DNA of 64,000 nt from Ketobacter sp. MCCC 1A13808. Lineage in GTDB: Bacteria > Pseudomonadota > Gammaproteobacteria > Pseudomonadales > Ketobacteraceae. A program made the translations under genes and the position numbers. Where the stretch lies: positions 1-64,000 of the forward strand of contig NZ_VRKW01000017.1 of NCBI RefSeq assembly GCF_009746715.1, written 5' to 3'. Positions 1-7,739 of this stretch are shown here, in pieces; within the stretch, counting starts at the first letter, position 1, and every line of letters begins with the position of its first letter. The notes beneath the pieces were generated by a model. The model had not been told where the DNA came from. It worked only from the letters and a program-made list of their open reading frames with translations, and searched no databases.

Positions 1-72
1 GTGGTGTTATCAGAAGATAAGCGCCGGTGGAAATTGCCGCCAGGCATGTTGACCATTGTTAAGGATATCTAA
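1..72 (+). CDS. 3' tail of an unidentified reading frame entering from the left
   Basis: A frame open from base 1 ends with TAA at 70-72. It encodes a short basic tail ending in the residues GMLTIVKDI. Nothing in it is recognisable, and 23 codons are too few to prove it is coding. The opposite strand of the same stretch may instead be the start of a second IS66-like element whose end lies at 111-121. Confidence 0.15.
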   Translation: MVLSEDKRRWKLPPGMLTIVKDI

Positions 73-110
73 GTAAGATAGTTCGTTGAGTTGGCAACTA
101 CGTGGTGGAA

Positions 111-121
111 TGACCGGTTAC
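111..121 (-). repeat. IS66-like terminal inverted repeat, second copy
   Basis: Read on the minus strand this is GTAACCGGTCA. It matches 10 of 11 bases of GTAACCGCTCA at 655-665, the presumed end of the IS66 remnant, and has the same orientation. It lies exactly where tnpB breaks off. The simplest reading is that a second, related IS inserted into tnpB and extends left out of the window. Confidence 0.4.
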
Positions 122-122
122 C

Positions 123-287
123 CTTAAGATGGGTTTTACGTCGATTGATAAACACAAACAGTTGGCCACTGGCCGGATCATCCTGGAGCTGAGATACCAC
201 CAGCGCACTGAGGCCATCAAAGGATTTGCGCATGTCCACCGGCTGGGTATACAACCAAATCCTGACGTTGGGTTCGGGCAGAAACAT
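123..287 (-). pseudogene. tnpB: IS66 TnpB (Orf2), truncated
   Basis: The first 55 codons match IS66 TnpB, the accessory protein of IS66 transposition. They start MFLPEPNVRIWLY, carry the family's VDMRKSFDGL and reach FVFINRRKT, then homology stops at about base 123. Normal TnpB is around 115 residues, so about half is missing. The ATG overlaps the tnpA stop as TGATG, the usual translational coupling in IS66 elements. An unrelated frame replaces the C-terminus, next to a second IS-like end. Confidence 0.85.
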
Positions 288-580
288 CAGGGCTGACTCA
301 GTAACAACTCGACGCCATTGCCCAGTTTGAGCGTGACCCTCCAGGGGCGGTCTGGCGCATCGGGCCAAGTATTTAATTCAACAAAGCCCGGCTCAGGCAA
401 AGCCGAAGTGGGCTGTGAATCGTCGGACGCCAGAATGCGCTGTCGCCACTTGCAAAAACTGGCGTAAGGTAATGTCTGCTCCCGACAGAATTGCGCTCCG
501 GACAGGCCGGACTGCTGGTATTGATCGATGAGCGTTTCCCAGATGGCGGCGGATCGTCGAATGTATTTTTGGGTTGGCAT
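287..580 (-). CDS. tnpA: IS66 family insertion sequence protein TnpA (Orf1)
   Basis: This 97-residue protein has the small TnpA layout of IS66 elements. A helix-turn-helix (about residues 20-50, including SGLSGAQFCRE and YASFCKWRQ) is followed by a short C-terminal strand region. The length is normal and the gene looks intact. TnpA is thought to help the TnpC transposase bind DNA. TnpB downstream is broken, so the protein probably has no function here. Confidence 0.85.
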   Translation of the reverse strand: MPTQKYIRRSAAIWETLIDQYQQSGLSGAQFCREQTLPYASFCKWRQRILASDDSQPTSALPEPGFVELNTWPDAPDRPWRVTLKLGNGVELLLSQP

Positions 581-665
581 TGATATGACTCCATCAGTGA
601 TCAGATGGAGTTAGCCTATCGCGCGATATTGGGTAAGTGAAGAACGGTGCAAAATGAGCGGTTAC

Positions 666-896
666 GTATGTTCCATTGCCAATATCGACCGTTTTTGCAA
701 AAGCTCCCACTTTCTCTGGGTTAAATACATCAACGACCATTCTTATATTCGAAGCTACGCCTTGATAATTTTCAGATTTCAAGACTGACAGCACCTCTTT
801 TATGTGCTCATCAAGACTGCCAATTAATGGTTCAAAGTCCTCATAGCTATATCCAGGCCCACCGATATAAATTATTGGATTCCCTTTCTTGCTCAC
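666..896 (-). pseudogene. Unidentified small gene, 3' end removed by IS66
   Basis: The GTG start at 894-896 follows the yjbQ stop codon with no gap, so the two were probably co-translated. About 77 original codons survive, beginning MSKKGNPIIYIGGPGYSYED. At base 665 the frame runs into the IS66 end and picks up 23 foreign codons before a stop at 594. I do not recognise the family, and no signal peptide or membrane segment is evident. Its position directly behind the 3' part of yjbQ means it lies outside the island, in the flanking DNA. Confidence 0.55.
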
Positions 897-1319
897 TTAA
901 ACCTCTCCTTGAATCGTGACGACCAACGACCGAGGCCCGCCATGATTTCGGTGCTCACACAAGTAGATTCCCTGCCAAGTTCCCATGTTCAGACGCCCTT
1001 CGGTTACAGGAACGGTCACACTACTCCCAAGTAGACTGGACTTAATGTGGCTGGGTAAATCATCGCTTCCTTCATATATATGCTTGTAATAGGGCTCATC
1101 CTCTGGGACTGCACGATTAAAAAAGCTCTCAAAATCTTGACGAACAGTTGGGTCAGCATTTTCATTAATCGTAAGTGATGCTGAGGTATGCTGTATGAAA
1201 ATATGTGCAATACCCACCGACACTTGAGATAGCTCGGGTAATTTCCTAAGTATTTCATCCGTGATTAAATGAAAACCACGCTTCTTGGGTGATAACTGTA
1301 TTTCACGTTGAATCCACAT
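897..1319 (-). CDS. yjbQ: YjbQ/UPF0047 family protein, hybrid gene rebuilt at the island's left end
   Basis: YjbQ proteins (UPF0047, annotated as secondary thiamine-phosphate synthase enzyme) are about 140 residues, and this copy has 140 from the ATG at 1317-1319. Family motifs are present: [16 protein letters not shown] near residues 42-57 and [14 protein letters not shown] near the end. The 13-bp repeat at 1061-1073 falls at codons for EGSD, residues 83-86. The 5' part (about 82 codons) lies inside the island and the rest lies outside, so the protein is probably a functional chimera. Translation starts 5 bp after the stop of the small recombinase-operon gene, so the island's transcript may drive it. 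Confidence 0.85.
   Translation of the reverse strand: MWIQREIQLSPKKRGFHLITDEILRKLPELSQVSVGIAHIFIQHTSASLTINENADPTVRQDFESFFNRAVPEDEPYYKHIYEGSDDLPSHIKSSLLGSSVTVPVTEGRLNMGTWQGIYLCEHRNHGGPRSLVVTIQGEV
1061..1073. repeat. Left attachment-site core (13-bp direct repeat)
   Basis: CATCGCTTCCTTC here recurs in the same orientation at 23273-23285. Both copies encode EGSD of YjbQ, and the two yjbQ genes stop resembling each other on one side of it. This is the expected footprint of site-specific integration by a tyrosine recombinase. The true crossover could be a subset of these bases. Confidence 0.8.
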
Positions 1320-1323
1320 AGTT

Positions 1324-1701
1324 TCAGTCTCTAATAGGTACAACATTCTTTAAACGCCTGAGTTCTTTTTCCAACTGGGCTAGCTTCTCAATCAGCATCA
1401 ATTCACGATTCAGCGCTTGGTGATATAGCTCTTTATAATTCTGCTTTTCCGCTTTAGCTCTTCTCAACAATTCTTTCGGTTGTACAGAGTTTGAGGCTGT
1501 TTCGATATTCGCAGACTCAATAGCAGCAATTAAATCATCAAAACTTTTTCTAGATTTTTTAATAGATCCCCTTCTGCGGCCAGCTTCTAGGGCTACCGTA
1601 TCTTTATTGATTGGAGATCCAGCGGGAAGTCTAACTGTGCAACCTAATTTCAGCCGATTCAAAGCATCCCAATAGTCCTGAATTCCAGCCAATTTAACCA
1701 C
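1324..1701 (-). CDS. Small coiled-coil protein of the recombinase operon (TnpC-like)
   Basis: The protein is about 125 residues from a GTG start at 1699-1701 (TTG 1713 and TTG 1692 are alternatives). A basic middle ([18 protein letters not shown]) precedes a C-terminal coiled coil of about 40 residues rich in Leu, Glu and Lys. Size, composition and place behind the recombinases resemble Tn554 TnpC, which helps transposition orientation and efficiency. The start overlaps the end of the upstream recombinase frame, so the genes are coupled. The assignment rests on context and architecture; GmtX of Gamma-Mobile-Trio elements is another possible comparison. Confidence 0.5.
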   Translation of the reverse strand: MVKLAGIQDYWDALNRLKLGCTVRLPAGSPINKDTVALEAGRRRGSIKKSRKSFDDLIAAIESANIETASNSVQPKELLRRAKAEKQNYKELYHQALNRELMLIEKLAQLEKELRRLKNVVPIRD

Positions 1702-3670
1702 CTTTATTGTCAACTTTGCATTTGTATCTTCTTAATATATTCAGTTCATCGCTCTCGATTCTTGAAGCCATACTGTCCGGACTAATAGCTTCAAGCTCTT
1801 CTACGAATGCAACCTGACGGTCAATAACTTTATTCAACCGGCTAATTTTAATGATAGAACGGTCACAGTTTGTACACGCCGCAAAAGATCTAACAGCTCT
1901 TTCTTTACAAGGCCCTACTTTCGTGCACGCGCCCAAAGGAGTCTCTTTATATGCTATAAGTCCATCCTTGAACTGTTTAACAATTTCGGATCTTTCCAGC
2001 GGTAGCAGCAATGAACTATGACTTTTACCATCTAGAAATTTGTCAACGTAATTACCATGGCTTCCATATATTTTTTCGTTTGAATTATAAACACAATCGA
2101 TATAAGCAATGGCATCAGCCTCCGGCTTTATACTTCTAATGATTCCGGCAATATGTTCACTAGCGCTATATTCTTCGGAGATAGAGGACGAGTTGCAATA
2201 ATATACTGTCATCTCTCGACCTATATGTTTGAACTGCCGCTTTAACGAAGGCAAAGACACAAGACCAGACTGAGAAACATAATACGCAAGCGATCGCCTA
2301 AATTAGTGAGTTGAGAATCGCCATCTTGCATCTAACGCGAATTTTTCTTCTTCGCCCCAAGCACGAAACGGATCGATTTTATCTAAAAACTTTACATCAT
2401 CATAAGAGATTGAAAATTTATCCAAATCTATTAATTCAAATACTTCCATAACCTTATTTGTAAATGAATTAACATTTACATTTATCCCGTCATACCCAAT
2501 GCTGCTGCAAATCGGCAGGTACGCCAAGGAAATAAATAAAGGAGTCTCTTTTTCTTTTAAGCCAATTTCCTTTCCTGCTATAAGAGCTAAAGATTTTGCA
2601 ACTTCGTAGGCCTTTTTTATATCTTTAGATGTAATCCAGGACACTGACTTACTTTGACCAACAAGCTTTCTGGTTACACCATGCAGCTTATATATTTTCT
2701 TACCATTAACAAGCGACTCTTTCAGGCTATCGACCTTAAGACTTAGCATCTCACTTCTACGCTTCCCACTATATATCAACAATATAAGCGCACAACCATG
2801 CTGTATTTTACTCAGAAACGAGCGACACGCTGGGATATTATCTACTTCATAAGTATCTAATAGATTACTTAATCCATACAATTCAATGGCCTTATCAAAA
2901 TGAGGTTCAAAGTTTCCGGCTGAAAGGCCTTTCTGTCTCTGATATGCCTTGCACCTTCCTAGGTTTTCATTTTCCAATATTGCAATCAAAAACTCTTTTA
3001 TCCGATCTATATCGTCATGCACATACCCAACAATTTCCTCAAGCGAGTCTATCAATTCAGACAATATTCTCGGAGGTATAACAGGAAACTGTAGCGAGCT
3101 TTTATCTATACGGAACCTGAATTTATCAAGTATATTATTGCATTTCTCATTTAGGAGATATCCTGTCAGATTAGAAGGAAGGCAATACAGTTTTCTGAAA
3201 ACTGAAATAAACCTATCAACTATGTATCGATGCTTTCTACTAAAAATGTACTCTCTCAAGATATGTTGTTGAGCAAACACATCTCTGAAACCAACACTGC
3301 TACCACTACAGAAACTGTCTAAATCTCGAACTAGTTTCATATAGCCCACAAGAGTATTCGCACTTAAAACGCTAGCTCTCCCAGAATCAGAGAAGTACAT
3401 TAAAATAAATATAACCCACTTCGCATCCAGCCTATTCTCTTTAGATACATTAGCGAACATCAACCTCCCCTGAGACCCAGTTAATCCATACGGCCGAAGA
3501 TCCCAGGTATCGTTCTTGAAAGTAGATATGGCATCACCAGACTTATTCCTTGAAATAACAAAATCAAAATCTGGAAATACAAAGCTCTTTCCTTCCTGAA
3601 CAAATGCATCAGGTCGACTACACTCACCATCAGCTATTTCAGAATAATAATTCGCACTAAATATTTTCAT
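1694..3670 (-). pseudogene. Third tyrosine recombinase (TnpB-like), interrupted by an in-frame TAA
   Basis: One frame encodes about 658 residues from the ATG at 3668-3670. The core has box I (SGKRRSEML near residue 304). Box II then reads STH-stop-FRR: His455, a TAA at 2303-2305, then Phe-Arg-Arg. The same frame continues after the stop through a HIGRE box (His482) to a Tyr pair (490-491) and a Cys-containing tail. A Gln codon (CAA) changed to TAA explains this with one substitution. Ending at the stop, the product would lack the second Arg, the second His and the nucleophilic Tyr. Restart at GTG 2258-2260 or readthrough cannot be excluded. Confidence 0.8.
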
Positions 3671-3672
3671 AA

Positions 3673-5517
3673 TCAATAGAGGACTTCCATCTCATCAATT
3701 ATTGACAGCTTTTTCTCCCAATAGGGATCAAGATTATAACCTTGAAGAACAAGACTTTTGACTTTCTGAAGCTCCCTGCCAAAAACTTTTCCAGACTGCT
3801 CAATAGCCTCGGAAATATATTTTATTCTAGACATAAGAGCTAAATATTCTTCCTCATTGTCATTCCCAAAAAGAAACCTTGTTTCACTAAGAACATATTG
3901 ATAACTCAATATCTTTCCATAATCTTCAAGATCAGCATTAACTCTATATCTTTCGCAGAAAAGACACCCTTCCCCTGCTTTACAGTCAGGTTGATATATT
4001 GGCTTTGATCCAGATATTAGTTTTGGAGAACCATATTCTAGGCATCGACCCACATTCGTATTCGCTAGCTTTTCACACTCAGCAGAAACCACTTCTCGTT
4101 TGTATTTATTAAGAAACTCATTCAACTCTTCTTCAGCGTCTTTCTCTGAACCTTCCGAATAGTGTTTCAAAACACTATCAATGGAATTCTGCAGCAGCAT
4201 AGAAGTTGTTTCTAAATCACTATTTCGAAGTAGCCAGTCGTTCTTATTAGCCCTCCAAGATCTAGTTGTAATCTTGCCGCTAAAATTAAAACAATTCTCC
4301 AACCTGCGATGAAAGTCGGTCGACAAATTCATTTTTACCGGAATCAAATCTCCATATTTCAAGCAAAAAAACAGCCTTTCAAATCCATCAGATCCAGCGA
4401 ACTCAAGCAAATAATTCCTTAGATCGAGATACCTCCTAAACAGCCGCATAAACTTCTTAGATATTAAAAAACTGGTCACCTTGCCATTGGCACGATATTT
4501 AATTGACTTAAATCCCTGAACTTCATCTTCAACATCATATTGATCCGACCATCGCAACTCACATATCTGACCCAACCCCATTCCCGTACTAGCTGAAAAC
4601 AGCATAATGAATGATTGGGCTGCCAATGTAGCAGCGAATATCCTGCGATTATGAAATCGACCACTATTAGCTTTATTGATGTTATTTAATGCAACGTTTC
4701 TATTAGATTTCCTTCCTGGATAGTCGTTTTTAATACGACCGTTAATATAGTCGTAAGCTTGAAATCTGTTTTTCAAAGCAGCTTTAATATGAATATTTGA
4801 AGGCCCAGCTATTGGTACCGATGTAGGAAAAAACCAAAAGTAATCACTACCTACTTCAATTTTATATGGAAACCTAATGAAGTTTAAAACCATGTCAGAA
4901 AGACTTTCAAAAACATCCATATAAACTCGTAGCAACCGACTTACCAAATCTTCATCGGGCTTTTCCGTAACATTAACCGCAATTGATGACTTTCTTATAT
5001 TTTTCATATCATCGTATAGGTCAATATCTATATCGCTATACATATATCGACCGATCTCAACAAGCGTTCTCTGCCTTGAAGAGGCGGTGTTTACGTTTAT
5101 TCTGCTTGCGCGAACATCGTCCCAGAGCAACCTGGTGTATTCTGATAGTGATCTAGTGAATAGGCTTTTATTCGAAAGATCATCACTCTTTTGACTATCT
5201 AACCATAAAATGAATTTGTTTATCTCATTTAAGCGTTGAGATAGTGTCGTCTCGCGAACACCCATACTGAATTTATGATGTATAAATTCCAAAACTGCTA
5301 TAACTAACGGCATCCTTGACTCAGAAAAGCTCTCAGGATCTACCAGTACAACTTGTTTTCTCTTTCTGTAGCACCAAGCTCCGACGTCTACGGGGCTAAC
5401 ATATAGCTCCAAATAAACCTGAATAGTAGACGGATCCATCAATGCCACCTTTCCGCTAGAATCGAATGGCAAACTCTCAACACGGAAACTGGATGTTTTC
5501 CTTTCAATCCAGCTCAC
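3673..5517 (-). CDS. Second recombinase-like protein of the trio, degenerate active site
   Basis: This is about 614 residues from GTG 5515-5517, chosen because GAGGGG sits 4 bases upstream; TTG 5527-5529 is the alternative. The fold resembles tyrosine recombinases: an N-terminal SAM-like part, then STGMGLGQICELRW where the first catalytic Arg normally sits, then TRSWRANKNDWLL and KHYSEG. The first Arg appears replaced by Gln and the H-x-x-R His is missing, so it probably acts as a structural or DNA-binding partner. A Cys cluster (DCKAGEGCLFC) near residue 530 may bind metal. It overlaps both neighbours by a few bases, so the three are one operon. Confidence 0.65.
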   Translation of the reverse strand: MSWIERKTSSFRVESLPFDSSGKVALMDPSTIQVYLELYVSPVDVGAWCYRKRKQVVLVDPESFSESRMPLVIAVLEFIHHKFSMGVRETTLSQRLNEINKFILWLDSQKSDDLSNKSLFTRSLSEYTRLLWDDVRASRINVNTASSRQRTLVEIGRYMYSDIDIDLYDDMKNIRKSSIAVNVTEKPDEDLVSRLLRVYMDVFESLSDMVLNFIRFPYKIEVGSDYFWFFPTSVPIAGPSNIHIKAALKNRFQAYDYINGRIKNDYPGRKSNRNVALNNINKANSGRFHNRRIFAATLAAQSFIMLFSASTGMGLGQICELRWSDQYDVEDEVQGFKSIKYRANGKVTSFLISKKFMRLFRRYLDLRNYLLEFAGSDGFERLFFCLKYGDLIPVKMNLSTDFHRRLENCFNFSGKITTRSWRANKNDWLLRNSDLETTSMLLQNSIDSVLKHYSEGSEKDAEEELNEFLNKYKREVVSAECEKLANTNVGRCLEYGSPKLISGSKPIYQPDCKAGEGCLFCERYRVNADLEDYGKILSYQYVLSETRFLFGNDNEEEYLALMSRIKYISEAIEQSGKVFGRELQKVKSLVLQGYNLDPYWEKKLSIIDEMEVLY

Positions 5518-6937
5518 AACACCCCTCAACCGCCTTCAGTAGAGACTCCAAGTGATCTTCGTATCCGTATTGCAGATGAGCAGCCAATTTATAATTCTTC
5601 TGATAATTCAGATATCGTTCCGTTGTAGCCAAATTCGTGTGCCCCATGCGTTGCCGTATATACATTAGTAAGCGGAAAAAATTCGGCTGGTTCTGTGCAG
5701 AAATATCATCTAATGGATGGCCAACCAATCGATCCTCCAGTAAATTCATACCAAAAGTAGCCCTGAGATCATGAAACCGGAATTCGAAATCGTGCCCCTG
5801 CCGGTACAACTCTGGCTTTAGTTGTTGCCTGATAAACTGTGTAACCGCATTTCCCCTTGGTGGGCTACGGTATAAAAAAGTGAAAGGGTCATTATCTGCC
5901 ATGTAATATGGCTGACCTGCGCGAGTTAGGAATAGGTATTGCTCCCCGCTTTCAGGATATACATGCTTAGAGGAAGATATGCGCCGCTGGCAGCGTTCAG
6001 AATTAAGGTACACCTGTACCCGGCGATACAGAAACAGTGGAACCAGCAACACCATCTGTTTGGCATACTTGGTACTGACAAGTGTGCCGCCGCCAACCTT
6101 TATGCGATGCGATACGGCCCCTTGATAAGGTTCGCCCAAAAAGTTCTGCCGACGAAGCGTAAATACAGTTTGCAACCTAGCGCCTGTTGCCAAGGCAAAA
6201 AAGAAAGCCAAGATCATCTCGGTATTACCGATTGCATTTAGCGCCGCAACCAACGCCATTTGCTCATCTCTAGGTAAGGGCCGTAACTTACCGCCATCAT
6301 CAATGTATTCACTGTAGTCATTGGTCGATTTTACTACTCGGAAGGAACGCGTCAGATCTGTGCTTTTTACCGACTTACTGCGTTGAAAACCTCTCGCATC
6401 TTTAAACTTCAGTGCTTCATCATTCTCAAGCCACAAGGGTAACTCAAATTTGACCCCATCGCCTTCAATCCATCGATAAAAGTTTTGCAAGCTACTCATC
6501 CGACGCTTCGCAGTTTGGGCCTTAAGTTTTCCAAAACGGATCTCATCATGAAGGTAGGCGCAATACCTATATGTAGGACGAGCTCTTGGTCTAGAGGAAA
6601 TTGTCAAAAAGTCTATTTCCTCTTCCAGCAACCACTGCCTGAAGTGCGCAAGATCGCTCGCAATCGACTCAAGAGTCCTGTGCTTGGCTGGCACAATAGC
6701 ATTCAGCCTGCTCAGTAAATAGCGATTGGCCTCCACCCAGGGTGAGCCATCAGGGTCAACAATCACCGGATAGTGATAAAACACATCATGTGCCACGTCC
6801 TGTGCCGAATGCCGATAGTAGTCACAACCTTTGGCTGCAACACGGCATACATGACCACCCACAGGCTCAATTGTGGACGGCTCGTAACATTCCAGCTTGC
6901 GGATCACCTCGATCCTTACACGAAAATTTGACTTCAT
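5504..6937 (-). CDS. Tyrosine recombinase/integrase, first of the trio, catalytically complete
   Basis: This is a 477-residue site-specific recombinase if started at ATG 6935-6937; the frame stays open to a TTG at 7039. All catalytic positions are visible: Arg254 in ATGARLQTV, Lys290, His389 and Arg392 in FHDLRATF, His433 in RMGHTNLATTERY and the nucleophile Tyr442. An N-terminal core-binding domain spans roughly residues 60-170. It is the best candidate for the enzyme that integrates the island at yjbQ. The next gene starts inside its last codons. It corresponds to TnpA of Tn554-like elements or GmtY of Gamma-Mobile-Trio elements. Confidence 0.85.
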   Translation of the reverse strand: MKSNFRVRIEVIRKLECYEPSTIEPVGGHVCRVAAKGCDYYRHSAQDVAHDVFYHYPVIVDPDGSPWVEANRYLLSRLNAIVPAKHRTLESIASDLAHFRQWLLEEEIDFLTISSRPRARPTYRYCAYLHDEIRFGKLKAQTAKRRMSSLQNFYRWIEGDGVKFELPLWLENDEALKFKDARGFQRSKSVKSTDLTRSFRVVKSTNDYSEYIDDGGKLRPLPRDEQMALVAALNAIGNTEMILAFFFALATGARLQTVFTLRRQNFLGEPYQGAVSHRIKVGGGTLVSTKYAKQMVLLVPLFLYRRVQVYLNSERCQRRISSSKHVYPESGEQYLFLTRAGQPYYMADNDPFTFLYRSPPRGNAVTQFIRQQLKPELYRQGHDFEFRFHDLRATFGMNLLEDRLVGHPLDDISAQNQPNFFRLLMYIRQRMGHTNLATTERYLNYQKNYKLAAHLQYGYEDHLESLLKAVEGCCELD

Positions 6938-7018
6938 AGGTAATGATGCAACCATCCTCTGCAACAAAAAGCCCTTGAGCAACTTTCTTTGCATCAAAGG
7001 CGATGAAACAACTTTAGC

Positions 7019-7047
7019 TTGACATTTGGCTAGGATCAACCGATTAT
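7019..7047 (+). promoter_or_regulatory. Candidate sigma-70 promoter of the defence array
   Basis: TTGACA at 7019-7024 is a perfect -35 box. A 17-bp spacer leads to GATTAT at 7042-7047, which matches 4 of 6 bases of the -10 consensus. Transcription would start about 25-30 bases before the first gene at 7080. It overlaps the 5' end of the divergently read recombinase frame, so both operons may be controlled from here. Confidence 0.5.
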
Positions 7048-7079
7048 TTCTGCATCATTGGCTATGAATAGATGAAGAC

Positions 7080-7667
7080 ATGAAGCTCAAACAGGTCGCA
7101 ACCATCAATGCAGGCTATCCATTTAGGGGGAAAATCCCTGATGTGGCAGGCTCTGCTGTGGTCGCGGTTCAGATGAAGGATGTTTCGCTAACCGAAGGGA
7201 TTCGTTGGTCAAGCTGCCTGGAAACAGAGCTAACCGGCAAACGTGAACCCGACTACCTCGCCACCGGCGATATTTTAGTGGCCGCCCGAGGCAGCCATAA
7301 CTACGCCGTACAGGTGGATCAGGCGCTGACCTCTACTGGCAAGCAGGCCGTTGCTGCGCCGCACTTTTTTGTGGTCAGCCTGAAGAAGAAAGACATTCTG
7401 CCCGAGTTTATGGTGTGGTTACTGAATCAGGCACCGGCTCAACGTTATTTTGAACAGAATGCCGAAGGCACCTTAACAAAAAGCATTCGCCGCAGTGTGT
7501 TGGAAGATGCCCCAGTCGTTGTTCCGCCCCTTGCCAAACAGCGAGCAATCATTGCGATGGCCAACACTTTAGGTGAAGAGCAAAGGCTGATACAGAGGCT
7601 AGTAAACAACGGTGAGCGAATGATGGGCGCTATCGCCAACGACTTGTACCAGGCACATGGCCACTAA
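7080..7667 (+). CDS. Half-size type I restriction specificity (HsdS-like) protein, single target-recognition domain
   Basis: The protein has 195 residues with one HsdS-type target-recognition domain. It opens LKQVATINAGYPFRGKI, has GDILVAARG in the middle, and ends with VPPLAKQRAIIAMANTL leading into a conserved helix. A normal HsdS has two such halves and about 400 residues, and a full one lies at 9268-10500. This half gene lies 72 bp upstream of hsdM. It could dimerise, swap with the full HsdS, or be a leftover. Half-HsdS proteins are known to form working symmetric specificity subunits, but that role is only inferred here. Confidence 0.75.
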   Translation: MKLKQVATINAGYPFRGKIPDVAGSAVVAVQMKDVSLTEGIRWSSCLETELTGKREPDYLATGDILVAARGSHNYAVQVDQALTSTGKQAVAAPHFFVVSLKKKDILPEFMVWLLNQAPAQRYFEQNAEGTLTKSIRRSVLEDAPVVVPPLAKQRAIIAMANTLGEEQRLIQRLVNNGERMMGAIANDLYQAHGH

Positions 7668-7739
7668 ACAGCCAGCATAACGAATTTAAGACTTGAACCG
7701 GGCCAGCCATTGATTGGCCCCACTAAAAGGAAGCAATGG

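Larger units (their letters stand above)
122..665 (-). mobile_element. IS66-family remnant (left end, tnpA, truncated tnpB)
   Basis: The remnant holds one IS end (655-665), a complete small tnpA and only the start of tnpB. The tnpC transposase is absent from the window. The right boundary is inferred from the point where the neighbouring small gene abruptly changes character, at the sequence GTAACC. As it stands here the element cannot be mobile by itself. Confidence 0.7.

Noticed and set aside
1694-2260. A separate 188-aa gene downstream of the third recombinase
   Set aside because: It is in the same frame as 2303-3670 and carries the missing end of the recombinase (HIGREM and Tyr), so it is the 3' part of one interrupted gene.
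2286-2299. CGCAAGCGATCGCCT also occurring near 24222, a possible island repeat
   Set aside because: One copy lies inside the recombinase coding frame and the other outside the island. GCGATCGC is a common palindrome, and the yjbQ repeats explain the boundaries better.
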